Below are positions 46,906 through 57,363 of a DNA stretch of 64,000 bases, one piece after another. Position 1 is the first letter of the stretch; each line of letters opens with the position of its first letter. The notes beneath the pieces are model-generated. The model was given only the letters and a program-made list of their open reading frames with translations. It made no database searches and was not told the DNA's origin. Where the stretch lies: assembly GCF_018802605.1 (NCBI RefSeq), contig NZ_CP069161.1:124001-188000 (forward strand), read 5' to 3'. A program made the translations under genes and the position numbers. Origin of the DNA: Paludibacterium paludis. Lineage in GTDB: Bacteria > Pseudomonadota > Gammaproteobacteria > Burkholderiales > Chromobacteriaceae.

Positions 46906-47802
46906 ATGAATACATTCGCGGGCGTTGGGGTATTTGTGGAAGTGGCGCGGCAAGGCAGTTTTGTCGCCGCCGGACGACGCCTGGCGATTTCGGCGTCCGC
47001 GGTGGGCAAAAGCATCGCGCGGCTCGAGGCCAGGCTCGGGGTGCGACTGTTCCACCGCAGCACGCGGCGCCTGTCGTTGACCGGCGAAGGGCAGCGTTAC
47101 CTGATGCGCTGCCAGCGCATGCTCGAAGAACTCGAGGCGGCGGAGCAGGAACTGCAAAGCGCGGCCTTGCCGCGTGGACGGTTGCGTATCGGTCTGCCCA
47201 GCGACGATGGCCAGCTGACCCTGGCGCTGGCCGGATTCTTACGGGAATACCCGGACATCGAGCTGGATCTGGATTACAGCGACCGGCTGGTCGACGTGAT
47301 CGGCGAAGGCTTCGACGCGGTGATCCGCAGCGGCGAGCCGCGCGATTCCCGGCTGGTGGCGCGGGTGCTCGGGCAATTCCGGGTGGTGATGGTGGCCTCT
47401 CCTGGCTACCTCGCCGCCAGGGGCGTGCCCGATAGCCCGGCGGCGCTGGCCGGGCACCGTTGCCTGCATTACCGCTATCCGACAAGCGGCCTGCTCGCGC
47501 GCTGGCCGCTCTCGGGCGCGGAGGGCCTGAGCCTGCCGGCCACGGTGGTGTGCAATACCAGCCGCGCGCTGATCGAGATGGCCTGCCAGGATCAGGGCAT
47601 CGCCTGTCTGCCCGAGTTCCACGTCAGGGACGCCGTGCGCGGCGGCCGGCTGGTGATCCTGATGGAGGAGTATGTCGACAGGTCGAGAACGACGCGGCGC
47701 GTGCTGTGGCCGGCGAGTCCGACGATTCCGGCCAAGCTGCGCGCGCTGATCGATTTTCTGGCGCAGCATCCGTTGCCGGATTTGCCCGGCGAGGAGCCAT
47801 GA
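46906..47802 (+). CDS. LysR family regulator, probably of the MFS gene
   Basis: 298 residues. The winged helix-turn-helix is at 1-60 (VARQGSFVAAGRRLAISASA; RLFHRSTRRLSLTGEG), followed by the effector-binding domain (GRLRIGLPSDDGQLTLALAG; FDAVIRSGEPRDSRLVAR) of the DmlR/AaeR-like branch. It likely controls the divergent MFS gene and itself. The intergenic stretch is AT-rich and holds several TCCGG/CCGGA repeats. Confidence 0.92.
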   Translation: MNTFAGVGVFVEVARQGSFVAAGRRLAISASAVGKSIARLEARLGVRLFHRSTRRLSLTGEGQRYLMRCQRMLEELEAAEQELQSAALPRGRLRIGLPSDDGQLTLALAGFLREYPDIELDLDYSDRLVDVIGEGFDAVIRSGEPRDSRLVARVLGQFRVVMVASPGYLAARGVPDSPAALAGHRCLHYRYPTSGLLARWPLSGAEGLSLPATVVCNTSRALIEMACQDQGIACLPEFHVRDAVRGGRLVILMEEYVDRSRTTRRVLWPASPTIPAKLRALIDFLAQHPLPDLPGEEP

Positions 47803-47805
47803 CGG

Positions 47806-48597
47806 CTACTGGTTGGCGCGCACCCAGCGGTGCCACTGCTCGAAAAGCTCCGGATCGAGCGCGGCGATGGCCGAGCGTTTCCACAGGGTGTCCGACCAGT
47901 AGTCGTCGGTGTTGAGCGTGGCGAGCCGGCCGCCCGCCTCCTCGAGGATCACCGAGCCCGCCGCATAGTCCCACAGGCGCTGGCCGCCATGCAGATACAA
48001 GTCGTAGCGCCCGGCGGCGAGGTAACACCAGTCAAGAGTGCTCGATCCCATGCTTCGCTGGCTGCCGCAGGGCGCGAGGCCGTGCAGGCGCGCGGCGAGT
48101 TTCCCCGAGCGCAGGTATTTCACTTCGACGCCGGCGATCGCGTCGCGCATCGGATTGCAGCGCCGCTTCAGGGGAAGGGGCTGGCCGTTCATGAAGGCGC
48201 CCTGGCCGCGCGCCGCGTAAAACGTCTCGCCCGAGACCGGGTTGTGGATCACGCCAAGCTCGCTGCGGCCATGGCGCATCAGGGCCACCGAGACCGCGAA
48301 GTGCGGCAGTCCGTTGATGAAGTTGGTGGTGCCGTCGATCGGGTCGACCACCCATAGCCCATCCTGGTTGGCTTTCCATAGCGCATCCTGCGCTTCGCGC
48401 GGCATCTCCTCGCCGAGCACCGGGTAGGGGGCGATGGCGGGCAGTGTCTCGGTAAGCACCGCCTGGCAGGCCAGATCCGCCTCGGTGAACAGCGTTCCGT
48501 CGTCTTTGCGGCAGGAGCCGACCGCCATGAAACGCGGCATGATCTCGGTACGGGCCACGTGGGCGACGGCGTCGATGACCTGCTTGACGATCTGCAT
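47806..48597 (-). CDS. Inositol monophosphatase family phosphatase
   Basis: 263 residues. The Mg2+ site is built from VLGEEMPR, WVVDPIDGTTNFINGLPHFA and QRLWDYAAGSVILEEAGG. It resembles inositol/histidinol-phosphate phosphatases of the SuhB superfamily; the substrate is not settled. It ends three bases from the convergent LysR gene. Confidence 0.9.
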   Translation of the reverse strand: MQIVKQVIDAVAHVARTEIMPRFMAVGSCRKDDGTLFTEADLACQAVLTETLPAIAPYPVLGEEMPREAQDALWKANQDGLWVVDPIDGTTNFINGLPHFAVSVALMRHGRSELGVIHNPVSGETFYAARGQGAFMNGQPLPLKRRCNPMRDAIAGVEVKYLRSGKLAARLHGLAPCGSQRSMGSSTLDWCYLAAGRYDLYLHGGQRLWDYAAGSVILEEAGGRLATLNTDDYWSDTLWKRSAIAALDPELFEQWHRWVRANQ

Positions 48598-48685
48598 GCG
48601 GGTGAATCCTCGGTTCGGTGGAGAGCCGGCCGGGACCGCCGACCGGGTATAATTGTATCTAAATTTACGAAAAGGGTTTCCCTTT

Positions 48686-49417
48686 ATGCCAAGGTTTTAT
48701 CTGGAAGGGGCGATCGGCGTGGGGGAAACGCTGTCTCTGCCCGACGACGTGGTGCGCCACATGCATGTCCTGCGCCTGCGCGAAGGCGATGAAGTCGTGT
48801 TGTTCAACGGGCAGAGCGGCGAATACGCGGCGAAGCTCGTCCTCTTGGAAAAACGCGAGGCGCTGGCGCAGGTCGGCGCCTTTCATCCGGTCAGCCGCGA
48901 ATCGCCATTGTGGCTGGGGCTCGCTCAGGGTATTTCCAGCGGCGACAGAATGGAGTTCACCCTGCAAAAGGGGGTGGAGATGGGCGTCAACGTGTTTCAG
49001 CCGTTGGCGATGGAACGTTCGGTGGTGAAACTGGCTGCCGAACGCGCCGACAAGCGCGTGGCGCGCTGGCGGGACATCGTGCGCTCGGCGTGCGAGCAAT
49101 GCGGTCGCAACCTCCTGCCGGAGGTACGGCCGATCATGGGTATGCGCGAATGGCTGGAGCATTCGCGCGGCATCGGTTCGCGTCTTGTCCTGTCGCCGTA
49201 CGGTGACAGGACCCTGTCGCAGCAAGCGAAACCGGAAGACGGGCGGTTGTGGCTGATGGCGGGGCCGGAGGGCGGTTTCGCGCCATCCGAGGAGCAGGCG
49301 GCGTTCGACGCGGGATGGCAGCCCTTGAAGCTCGGACCGCGCGTGCTAAGAACCGAAACAGCGGCGCTGGCCGCGGTGGCGGCCTTGCAGACCGTGTGGG
49401 GAGACTACACGACCTGA
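48686..49417 (+). CDS. rsmE: 16S rRNA m3U1498 methyltransferase
   Basis: 243 residues. An N-terminal PUA-like domain (MPRFYLEGAIGVGETLSLP, HMHVLRLREGDEV) and a SPOUT/trefoil-knot domain with LWLMAGPEGGFAPSEE and LKLGPRVLRTETAALAAV, which bind SAM. It methylates uridine 1498. The start at 48686 is preferred over a frame extension to 48653. Confidence 0.95.
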   Translation: MPRFYLEGAIGVGETLSLPDDVVRHMHVLRLREGDEVVLFNGQSGEYAAKLVLLEKREALAQVGAFHPVSRESPLWLGLAQGISSGDRMEFTLQKGVEMGVNVFQPLAMERSVVKLAAERADKRVARWRDIVRSACEQCGRNLLPEVRPIMGMREWLEHSRGIGSRLVLSPYGDRTLSQQAKPEDGRLWLMAGPEGGFAPSEEQAAFDAGWQPLKLGPRVLRTETAALAAVAALQTVWGDYTT

Positions 49418-49974
49418 CGGGCGCTGCGTCGGTAGATCAGCCGGCCGTCGAGCAGCAGTTCGTCCTCTTCGAGACGGAACGCGCCTCCCGGCGGCGCGGC
49501 GCGCTCGAACAGATAGCGCAACTGGTCGTATTCGATCCACGCCGGGATGGCGTCTCCCTGGAATCGTCCCAGGCTTTCTTCCGAGCGCAGCACATCGTCG
49601 CCATCTCCGACCACCAGCCCGGCGGGCGCCGGCTGGGGCTCGTTCAGTTCCCATTCGCGCGGATCGGTCGGCTGGGGCAGATTGCGCACGGCGCGCTGCA
49701 GCCAGAAGCGGAACAGCGCGCCGGGAATCATCACGCGGTGGACGCGCTTGTCGTCGGTGATCACGCAGGTGATCGGAAAACGTTCTCCGCAGGCGGTGCA
49801 GCATCCTTCCGCCGCCAGGAAAATCCGGTTGCGGATCAGGCTCGCGATGCCGGTCATCTGGTCGGCGCCGACCATCGTGCGGCACGCCGGGCATTGCTTG
49901 CCGAAACGTTGCACCTTCATGCCGTTGCTGAAGGTAATGGGCAGAAAACGGGAGATTTTGTCGGGTTTGGCCAT
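49405..49974 (-). CDS. Unknown protein with two CxxC pairs
   Basis: 189 residues, family not recognised. MAKPDKISRFLPITFSNG is followed by KQCPACRTMV and CCTACGERFPITC, which could form one zinc ribbon, then a mixed alpha/beta region. No signal or membrane segment. It overlaps the convergent rsmE end by 13 bases. The start at 49974 is the first ATG near a fitting length. Confidence 0.65.
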   Translation of the reverse strand: MAKPDKISRFLPITFSNGMKVQRFGKQCPACRTMVGADQMTGIASLIRNRIFLAAEGCCTACGERFPITCVITDDKRVHRVMIPGALFRFWLQRAVRNLPQPTDPREWELNEPQPAPAGLVVGDGDDVLRSEESLGRFQGDAIPAWIEYDQLRYLFERAAPPGGAFRLEEDELLLDGRLIYRRSARQVV

Positions 49975-50048
49975 GAACAGCGCGATCCACTTCGTCAAGA
50001 TGGCGCCGGAACATCCCTGCGCCTGTCTGCCATAAAGTATAACGGTTT

Positions 50049-50912
50049 TCAGTCGGGTTCGTGGCGAATGCGGCAACCGAGGGTATGGTTTTCTCCCGGA
50101 TCCAGCCGCCGGACATCGTCGCCCGCGTTGGCCGTTTCGATGCACACAAAGCGCGTCCAGGCGTCCGGCTCCAGATCGCCGAAGGCCGCGCACCGCTCGG
50201 CGCCGGGGTTCCAGATCACCGCGCTGGCGGAACCGGAAGTGGCGATGCGGATGCGCCGGCGGTTGTCCGGATCGCGCAGAACAAGCTCCCCGCCGGTGTA
50301 AACGATGCGGTCCACTTCGCCGCCGAAGCACTGGGGTTCGTCAACGTAACGGCCGCGCGTTCCGGTCACCTTGTCGTCGAAATCGCGGCCCGCCATTCCC
50401 GTTACCCGGGCGCGGCGCGCGTCGCCGACGGCGAAGTAGCTGTGCAGGGCGCTTCCCAGCGGCAGGGGGCGGTCCGAGCGATTGAGCGTCGAGAGCCGGA
50501 TGCCGATGCCGTCGCCCAGTTCGAAACGGATGACGGGCTCGAGTCCGCGCCAGGCCGGCCCGGACAGTTCCACGTGAAACAACGTGCCGTCGCGCTCGAG
50601 CCGCGTCAGGGCCCAGCGCGACAGGCGCGCCACCCCGTGGGCGGGCTGATCCGGCTCGGGGATATTCGCGCCGAACCACGGCCAGCACAATGGCACCCCG
50701 CCGCGGATGGCGCGGCCCGCTTCGAAGCGGGCGCGCGGCGAAAGGTAGAGCAGGGGAGCCTGACCTGACGGGCTGTATTCGAGAAGCTGCGCGCCGTACA
50801 GGCTGATCACCGCGCGCATCGCGGGGCTGGTCAGCTCCAGTCCCGGGAAGCCGGGAGCCAGTTCGATCTGCCGGGCGCCGGACCAGTCGGCGAGCAGGTC
50901 ATCGCAATCCAT
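50049..50912 (-). CDS. D-hexose-6-phosphate mutarotase (YeaD-like)
   Basis: 287 residues of the galactose-mutarotase fold. GAQLLEYSPSGQAPLLYLS, GGVPLCWPWFG, HGVARLSRWAL and LGSALHSYFAVGD match YeaD-type aldose 1-epimerases that equilibrate anomers of glucose 6-phosphate. A parS site lies in the codons for LFHVE. It is divergent from hutC. Confidence 0.9.
   Translation of the reverse strand: MDCDDLLADWSGARQIELAPGFPGLELTSPAMRAVISLYGAQLLEYSPSGQAPLLYLSPRARFEAGRAIRGGVPLCWPWFGANIPEPDQPAHGVARLSRWALTRLERDGTLFHVELSGPAWRGLEPVIRFELGDGIGIRLSTLNRSDRPLPLGSALHSYFAVGDARRARVTGMAGRDFDDKVTGTRGRYVDEPQCFGGEVDRIVYTGGELVLRDPDNRRRIRIATSGSASAVIWNPGAERCAAFGDLEPDAWTRFVCIETANAGDDVRRLDPGENHTLGCRIRHEPD
50566..50581. other. 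parS: parS site 5 (inside mutarotase gene)
   Basis: AGTTCCACGTGAAACA matches the degenerate parS consensus except for the first base. Confidence 0.8.
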
Positions 50913-51061
50913 TTTGGGTGTCCGAATGTGGAATATATCCAGTGTAAATGCTGGCGGAGCTTGACGGAAGTCATTATGCGCAAGGCGGCCCCCGCGTCTG
51001 GTTGACTTTGCGCAAATGCTCGCACAAGCGGGGGTGCTTTGCCTGTGATTCTGAGGATAGA

Positions 51062-51796
51062 ATGTATGGCATGGATACCCAAAGTCGCACACGACAACCC
51101 CGCTATCAGCAAATCAAAAGCTATATTCTCGATGGCATCTCGCGCCGGGTGTTTTTGCCCGGCTGCAAAATCCCGCCCGAAATGGAACTGGCGCGCCAGT
51201 TCGAAGTGTCCCGCATGACCGTCAACAAGGCGATCCGCGATCTGGCCGAGGCCGGCATTCTGCTGCGTTTCGCCGGAGACGGGACCTACGTGGCCGAGCG
51301 CAAGGCCGAGTCCCCGCTGCTGGACATCAACAATATCGCCGAGGAAGTCCGCTCGCGCGGCCACACCCACAGCAGCGATGTTCACTTGCTGTGCGAAGAG
51401 CCGGCCAGCGATGAGATCGCCCTGCGGCTTGGTGTGCAGACCGGCTCCATGGTCTACCGCTCGGTGCTGGTGCACCGCGAGGATGGCCTGCCGATCCAGC
51501 TGGAAGACCGGTACGTCAACCCGCAATGGGCGCCCGGCTATCTCGAGCAGGACTTCACCCAGACGACCCCGAACGCCTACCTGATGCTGACGTGTCCGTT
51601 GACCGACATCGAACACTCCGTCGAAGCCGTGCTGCCGACACCGGCCGAAGCAGGATTCCTGGAAACCTCGGTGACCGAGCCCTGCCTGCTGGTGCTGCGC
51701 CGCACCTGGTCGCACAAGAATCTGGTGAGCTTCGCCCGCCTCGTGCATCCGGGCAACAACTACAAACTGCGCTCCCGTACCCGGGTCCGCCCCTGA
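51062..51796 (+). CDS. hutC: Histidine utilisation repressor HutC
   Basis: 244 residues, GntR/HutC family. The winged HTH is QPRYQQIKSYILDGISRRVF ... EVSRMTVNKAIRDLAEAGIL, and the UTRA effector domain binds urocanate (EEVRSRGHTHSSDVHLL, VYRSVLVHREDGLPIQLEDR, VEAVLPTPAEAGFL). A GAGGA site lies four bases before 51062; 51071 is the alternative start. It heads the hut genes, with its own 135-base gap before hutI. Confidence 0.95.
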   Translation: MYGMDTQSRTRQPRYQQIKSYILDGISRRVFLPGCKIPPEMELARQFEVSRMTVNKAIRDLAEAGILLRFAGDGTYVAERKAESPLLDINNIAEEVRSRGHTHSSDVHLLCEEPASDEIALRLGVQTGSMVYRSVLVHREDGLPIQLEDRYVNPQWAPGYLEQDFTQTTPNAYLMLTCPLTDIEHSVEAVLPTPAEAGFLETSVTEPCLLVLRRTWSHKNLVSFARLVHPGNNYKLRSRTRVRP

Positions 51797-51873
51797 TCCC
51801 CTCCCCGCAGGGGGGCGGACTGGTCATGTCCGGCCACCTGCGGCATTGTCCCCTTTCCCGTGTTTTCCCGTTG

Positions 51874-51912
51874 TTGACAGACTCATTTATTCGGCGTATT
51901 TGTATATACATT
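51874..51912 (+). promoter_or_regulatory. hutIGUH promoter with HutC operator
   Basis: TTGACA at 51874-51879 is a perfect -35. The -10 region coincides with TTGTATATACA at 51900-51910, an imperfect TGTATATACA palindrome of the HutC operator type. Repressor bound there would block polymerase directly. It is 20-30 bases before hutI. Confidence 0.7.
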
Positions 51913-51931
51913 TCAGCCGATGGAGGGCATC

Positions 51932-53176
51932 ATGGCCCGTCAACGCACGCTTTGGCACCACGTCCGCCTGGCGACGATGGATCCGTCGCGGCCGGAGCCC
52001 TACGGACGTCTCGACGGTCATGCGCTGATCGTCGAGGATGACCGCGTGGTGTCGATCGCGCCGCTTTCTTCCCTGTCGCCGGCCTCGTTCGACGGGCATG
52101 TCGTCGACGGCGGCGGACGCTGGGTGACGCCCGGCCTGATCGACTGCCACACGCATCTGGTTTACGGCGGGTCGCGCGCCGAGGAATGGGAAAAGCGCCT
52201 GACTGGCGTGCCCTACGAAACGATCGCCCGCGAGGGCGGTGGCATCCTGTCGACCGTGCGGGCCACTCGCGCCCTGGATGAGGAGGGCCTGTTCCAGGCC
52301 AGCCTGCCGCGCCTCAAAGCGCTGATGAACGAAGGGGTGACCTGTATCGAGATCAAGTCCGGCTATGGACTGGATCTTGATAATGAACTGAAGCAATTGA
52401 GAGTCGCGCGCCGACTTGGCCGGGAGTTCGCCGTCGAGATCGCGCCCACGCTGCTCGCCGCGCATGCCGTGCCGCCCGAGTTCGTCGGCGACGCGGACGG
52501 CTGGATCGAGCGGATCGCGGATACGCTGATTCCGGCGGCCGCCTCCGCGGGGCTCGCCGAAGCCGTCGATGTCTTCTGCGAAGGCGTGGGATTCTCGGTG
52601 GCGCAGTGTCGGCGGGTGTTCGACGCGGCGCGCGCGCACTCGCTCGCGGTGAAGGCGCATGCGGAGCAATTGTCGCACCGGGGCGGCGCGCAGCTGGTGG
52701 CCGACTGCGGCGGACTGTCCGCCGATCATCTCGAGCACCTGGACGCCGCCGGCGTGCACCGCATGGCGCAAGCCGGCACGGTGGCCGTGCTGCTGCCCGG
52801 GGCGTTTTATTTTCTGCGGGAAACGAGCCGGCCGCCTGTCGAAGCGCTCAGGCGCGCGGGGGTGCCGATGGCGGTATCCTCGGATCTGAATCCGGGCACC
52901 TCGCCGTTCGCCTCGCTGCGTCTGGCGATGAACCAGGCGTGCGTGCTGTTCGGCCTCACGCCCGAAGAGGCGCTGGCCGGCGCCACGCGCCACGCCGCGC
53001 GCGCGCTTGGCCGCGGGACACGCATGGGCGTGCTGGCCGAAGGCCGGCTCGCCGATTTTCTGGTGTGGTCGGTCGACCACCCTTCCGAGATCGTTTACAG
53101 CCTGGGCACGCCGCTGCTCCACCAGCGGGTATTCCGCGGGGTCGCCAGGCACATCGCACTGGAGTCCGATTCGTGA
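51932..53176 (+). CDS. hutI: Imidazolonepropionase
   Basis: 414 residues. It opens the imidazolone ring in the third step of histidine breakdown. Metal-binding LIDCHTHLVYGGSRAEEWE, KSGYGLDLDNELK, and HAEQLSHRGGAQL plus SSDLNPGTSPFASL are family blocks of this amidohydrolase. The start at 51932 follows GGAGGG; ATG 51920 overlaps that site. Confidence 0.96.
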   Translation: MARQRTLWHHVRLATMDPSRPEPYGRLDGHALIVEDDRVVSIAPLSSLSPASFDGHVVDGGGRWVTPGLIDCHTHLVYGGSRAEEWEKRLTGVPYETIAREGGGILSTVRATRALDEEGLFQASLPRLKALMNEGVTCIEIKSGYGLDLDNELKQLRVARRLGREFAVEIAPTLLAAHAVPPEFVGDADGWIERIADTLIPAAASAGLAEAVDVFCEGVGFSVAQCRRVFDAARAHSLAVKAHAEQLSHRGGAQLVADCGGLSADHLEHLDAAGVHRMAQAGTVAVLLPGAFYFLRETSRPPVEALRRAGVPMAVSSDLNPGTSPFASLRLAMNQACVLFGLTPEEALAGATRHAARALGRGTRMGVLAEGRLADFLVWSVDHPSEIVYSLGTPLLHQRVFRGVARHIALESDS

Positions 53177-54120
53177 CGCAACCGACAAATACATGGCATG
53201 GCCGGATCGATACCGGCGAGGGGGCGAAGGCCCGGCGCTGGCATCAGGAGGTCACCGTGGAGGGAAACCCCGGCGGACCGGGCATCGCGCTGGCCGGTTT
53301 CGCCGTCGACGCGGGCGTGGTGCGCAACCAGGGGCGCGCCGGCGCCGCGGCCGGACCCGACGCCTTGCGCCGCGCGCTGGCCAATCTCGCCTGGCATCAG
53401 ACGCTTCCGGTCGCCGACACCGGCGATATCACCTGCGAGGGCGATGAGCTGGAGGAGGCCCAGCGGCGGCTGGCGGACCGGGTGGCCGGGCTGGCGCGCC
53501 GCGGCCGCACCCCGGTGGTGCTCGGCGGCGGCCACGAGACGGCTTACGGCAGCTGGCGCGGGCTGGCCGATGCGTACCCGGATCTGACCATCGGCATCGT
53601 CAACTTCGACGCGCACTTCGACTTGCGCGAGGCGCCGCGCGCCTCCTCGGGCACGCCGTTCGCGCAGATCGCCGCCGATTGCCGCGCCGAAGGGCGCGCA
53701 TTCCGCTATCTGTGCCTGGGGGTGGCCGAACCGTCCAATACCGCCGCGCTGTTCGCCCGGGCCCGCGAATTGGGCGTCCAGTGGCGGCTCGACACGGACA
53801 TGGCGCCCTGGCTGTGGCAGGACACCCGCGGCCAATTGATGGAATTCGTCGACAGTGTGGATCTGGTGTATCTGACCGTGGATCTCGATGTGTTGCCCGC
53901 CGCGGTGATGCCGGCGGTCAGCGCGCCCGCCGCGCGCGGAGTGGGCGTCGACGTCGTCGAGTCGCTGATCCGGCGCATCGCCGAGTCCGGCAAGCTCGCG
54001 CTGGCCGATGTTGTCGAATTGAATCCGTCCTACGACATCGACGGACATGGCGCCAGAACCGCCGCTCGGCTGGTCTGGACGTTGTGCCGCAGTCTCAAGC
54101 CGCACCGCGGCCATCAATAA
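53173..54120 (+). CDS. hutG: Formimidoylglutamase
   Basis: 315 residues from a GTG start that overlaps the hutI stop (GTGA). An arginase-fold Mn2+ enzyme: VVLGGGHETAYGSW, GIVNFDAHFDLRE (DxHxD) and YLTVDLDVLPAAVMP (DxD). It hydrolyses N-formimidoyl-glutamate to glutamate and formamide, completing the pathway. Confidence 0.95.
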   Translation: MTQPTNTWHGRIDTGEGAKARRWHQEVTVEGNPGGPGIALAGFAVDAGVVRNQGRAGAAAGPDALRRALANLAWHQTLPVADTGDITCEGDELEEAQRRLADRVAGLARRGRTPVVLGGGHETAYGSWRGLADAYPDLTIGIVNFDAHFDLREAPRASSGTPFAQIAADCRAEGRAFRYLCLGVAEPSNTAALFARARELGVQWRLDTDMAPWLWQDTRGQLMEFVDSVDLVYLTVDLDVLPAAVMPAVSAPAARGVGVDVVESLIRRIAESGKLALADVVELNPSYDIDGHGARTAARLVWTLCRSLKPHRGHQ

Positions 54121-54142
54121 GAAATCCTAAGGAGGAGAAACC

Positions 54143-55825
54143 GTGAAACCGTCCCGTCATGATCCGTCCCGAGTGATCCGCGCGCCGCGCGGTCCGGCGC
54201 TGACCTGCAAGAACTGGTTGATCGAAGCGGCTTTTCGCATGCTGCAGAACAATCTCGATCCGGAGGTGGCCGAGCATCCGGAAAACCTCGTGGTGTACGG
54301 CGGCATCGGCCGCGCGGCGCGCGACTGGGCGTGCTTCGACCGTATTCTCGAGGTGCTGGCGCGCCTGGAGCCGGACGAAACCCTGCTGATCCAGTCGGGC
54401 AAGCCGGTCGGGGTGTTCCGCACCCACGCCGACGCACCGCGCGTTCTGCTGGCGAACTCCAATCTGGTGCCGCACTGGGCGACCTGGGAGCACTTCAACG
54501 AGCTCGATCGCCAGGGGCTGATGATGTACGGGCAAATGACGGCGGGCAGCTGGATCTACATCGGCTCGCAGGGCATCGTGCAGGGCACTTATGAAACCTT
54601 CTTCGCGGTGGCGAACACCCATTTTGACGGCAAGCCGCAAGGGCGCTGGATCCTGACCGGGGGGCTCGGCGGCATGGGCGGCGCGCAGCCGCTCGCCGCC
54701 ACCATGGCGGGCTTCTCCATGCTGGCGGTCGAGTGCGACGAGTCGCGCATCGATTTTCGTTTGCGCACCCGCTACCTGGACCGCAAGGCCGCATCGCTCG
54801 ACGAGGCGCTGGCGCTGCTTGACACCGCGCGCCGCGAGGGCCGGCCGTTGTCGGTGGGGCTGACCGGCAACGCCGCCGATGTGTTCGCCGAACTGGTGCG
54901 GCGCGGCGTGACGCCCGACGTGGTGACCGACCAGACCTCGGCGCATGATCCGGTGCACGGCTATCTGCCGCAAGGCTGGACGCTCGAGGCCTGGCGCGAG
55001 GCGCAGAGCGCCGATCCGGCGCGGGTGGCCGAAGCGGCCAAAGCATCGATGGCGCGTCAGGTGGACGCCATGCTCGCGCTGCAGGCGCGGGGCGCGGCCA
55101 CGCTCGACTACGGGAACAATATCCGCCAGATGGCCTTCGAGCGCGGCGTGGCCAATGCGTTTGATTTTCCCGGTTTCGTGCCAGCCTATATCCGTCCGCT
55201 GTTTTGCGAGGGAGTCGGGCCGTTCCGCTGGGTGGCGCTGTCCGGTGATCCCGAGGACATCTACCGCACCGACCGCAAGGTCAAGGAACTGATCCCGCAC
55301 GACGCGCACCTGCACAACTGGCTGGACATGGCGCGCGAGCGCATCGCGTTCCAGGGGTTGCCCGCGCGCATTTGCTGGGTCGGCGTGAAGGACCGCGCGC
55401 GGCTGGGCCTCGCGTTCAACGAAATGGTGCGCAACGGGGAGCTGTCGGCGCCGGTGGTGATCGGGCGCGATCATCTGGACTCCGGTTCGGTGGCGAGCCC
55501 CAACCGCGAAACGGAAAGCATGCTGGACGGTTCGGACGCCGTGTCCGACTGGCCGCTGCTCAATGCGCTGCTGAACACCGCGGGCGGCGCGACCTGGGTG
55601 AGCCTGCATCATGGCGGCGGAGTGGGCATGGGGTTTTCCCAGCACGCCGGGGTGGTGATCGTCTGCGACGGCAGCCGCGAAGCCGACCGGCGCCTTGAGC
55701 GGGTGCTGTTCAACGACCCGGCCAGTGGAGTGATGCGTCATGCAGATGCGGGATACGATATTGCAATCGCGTGCGCAAAAGAGCAGGATCTCGACCTGCC
55801 GATGATTTTACGTGGAGATAACTGA
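54143..55825 (+). CDS. hutU: Urocanate hydratase
   Basis: 560 residues, standard length. NAD+-dependent hydration of urocanate. [63 protein letters not shown] and [16 protein letters not shown] are diagnostic. A GGAGGAG site precedes the start, 22 bases after hutG. Confidence 0.98.
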   Translation: MKPSRHDPSRVIRAPRGPALTCKNWLIEAAFRMLQNNLDPEVAEHPENLVVYGGIGRAARDWACFDRILEVLARLEPDETLLIQSGKPVGVFRTHADAPRVLLANSNLVPHWATWEHFNELDRQGLMMYGQMTAGSWIYIGSQGIVQGTYETFFAVANTHFDGKPQGRWILTGGLGGMGGAQPLAATMAGFSMLAVECDESRIDFRLRTRYLDRKAASLDEALALLDTARREGRPLSVGLTGNAADVFAELVRRGVTPDVVTDQTSAHDPVHGYLPQGWTLEAWREAQSADPARVAEAAKASMARQVDAMLALQARGAATLDYGNNIRQMAFERGVANAFDFPGFVPAYIRPLFCEGVGPFRWVALSGDPEDIYRTDRKVKELIPHDAHLHNWLDMARERIAFQGLPARICWVGVKDRARLGLAFNEMVRNGELSAPVVIGRDHLDSGSVASPNRETESMLDGSDAVSDWPLLNALLNTAGGATWVSLHHGGGVGMGFSQHAGVVIVCDGSREADRRLERVLFNDPASGVMRHADAGYDIAIACAKEQDLDLPMILRGDN

Positions 55826-55827
55826 CC

Positions 55828-57363
55828 ATGTCCGAACTCATTCTCAGACCCGGCCGCCTGACTCTGGCCGATCTGCGCCGCATTGCGCACGACCCGCAGT
55901 TGACCCTGTCGCTCGATCCCGCCTGCCATGACGGCATTCGCGCGTCGGCGGCGACGGTGTCGCGCGTGCTCGAGGAAGGACGGGTGGTGTACGGCATCAA
56001 CACCGGCTTCGGCCTGCTGGCCAATACCCGCATCCCGGCCGACGAACTGGAGACTCTGCAGCGCAGCATCGTGTTGTCCCATGCCGCCGGTATCGGCGAA
56101 CCGATGAAGGACAGCACGGTGCGCCTGGTGATGGCGCTGAAAATCAATTCGCTGGCCCGCGGGTATTCGGGGGTCCGGCTCGAGGTGATCGAGGCGCTGA
56201 TCCGCCTGTTCAACACGAAAATCTATCCCTGGATTCCGCAGAAGGGGTCGGTCGGCGCATCGGGCGACCTCGCGCCCCTGGCGCACATGAGCGCCGTGCT
56301 GATCGGCGAGGGCGAAGCGCGAGCCGACGGGCGCACGGTGTCCGGGCGCGATGCGATGGCGCTGGCGGGCCTCGCTCCCGTGACGCTGGCGCCCAAGGAA
56401 GGACTCGCCCTGCTCAACGGTACCCAGGCCTCCACCGCGTTCGCCCTGGAAGGGCTGTTCGCCGCCGAGGACCTGTTCGCGGCCGGGGTGGTGACCGGGG
56501 CGATGACCGTGGAGGCGGCGCTGGGCAGCCGCCGTCCCTTCGACGAGCGGATTCACGCGGTCAGGGGGCACAAGGGGCAGATGGACGCGGCGCGGCTTTA
56601 CCGCGACTTGCTCGGACACAGCGCCATCGAAGCCTCCCATGCGCGCTGCGGCAAGGTGCAGGACCCGTATTCACTGCGTTGCCAGCCGCAGGTGATGGGC
56701 GCGTGCCTGACGCAGATCCGCCAGTGCGCCGACGTGCTGCTGGTCGAGGCCAACGCGGTGTCCGACAACCCGCTGGTATTCGCCGACGACAACGATATCC
56801 TTTCCGGCGGCAACTTCCATGCCGAGCCGGTGGCCTTCGCCGCCGACAATCTCGCGCTCGCCATCGCCGAGATCGGCGCCTTGTCGGAGCGGCGCATGGC
56901 CTTGCTGATCGATAGCCATTTGTCGGGCCTCCCACCGTTCCTCGTCGATAACGGCGGGGTGAACTCGGGATTCATGATCGCTCAGGTGACGTCGGCCGCG
57001 CTCGCCAGCGAGAACAAGTCGCTGGCCCATCCCGCTTCGGTCGATTCGCTGCCGACGTCGGCCAATCAGGAGGATCACGTGTCGATGGCCACCTTCGCCG
57101 CGCGCAGGCTCGCGGACATGGCCGGGAACACGGCCGGGATTCTCGGCGTCGAGCTTTTGGCCGCTTGCCAGGGGCTGGATTTCCGCGCTCCGCTGAGCAG
57201 CTCCGAACCTCTGGAGGACGCGCGCCGCGAAGTGCGCGGACATGTGGCGTTCTACGACACGGACCGCTATTTCGCGCCGGACTTGCGCAAGGCCGGCGCG
57301 CTGGTGGCGTCGGGTTCCTTCAACCGTTTCATGGCACCCGGGATGTTGCCCTCTCTCGCGTGA
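55828..57363 (+). CDS. hutH: Histidine ammonia-lyase
   Basis: 511 residues. The catalytic MIO group forms from Ala144-Ser145-Gly146 in [29 protein letters not shown] and SADQEDHVSM-like [17 protein letters not shown] are also present. It removes ammonia from histidine, the first step of the pathway. It starts two bases after hutU and overlaps the convergent hydrolase gene by 35 bases. Confidence 0.98.
   Translation: MSELILRPGRLTLADLRRIAHDPQLTLSLDPACHDGIRASAATVSRVLEEGRVVYGINTGFGLLANTRIPADELETLQRSIVLSHAAGIGEPMKDSTVRLVMALKINSLARGYSGVRLEVIEALIRLFNTKIYPWIPQKGSVGASGDLAPLAHMSAVLIGEGEARADGRTVSGRDAMALAGLAPVTLAPKEGLALLNGTQASTAFALEGLFAAEDLFAAGVVTGAMTVEAALGSRRPFDERIHAVRGHKGQMDAARLYRDLLGHSAIEASHARCGKVQDPYSLRCQPQVMGACLTQIRQCADVLLVEANAVSDNPLVFADDNDILSGGNFHAEPVAFAADNLALAIAEIGALSERRMALLIDSHLSGLPPFLVDNGGVNSGFMIAQVTSAALASENKSLAHPASVDSLPTSANQEDHVSMATFAARRLADMAGNTAGILGVELLAACQGLDFRAPLSSSEPLEDARREVRGHVAFYDTDRYFAPDLRKAGALVASGSFNRFMAPGMLPSLA

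Noticed and set aside
54095..55741. A 548-codon open frame on the minus strand
   Set aside because: It is antisense to hutU.
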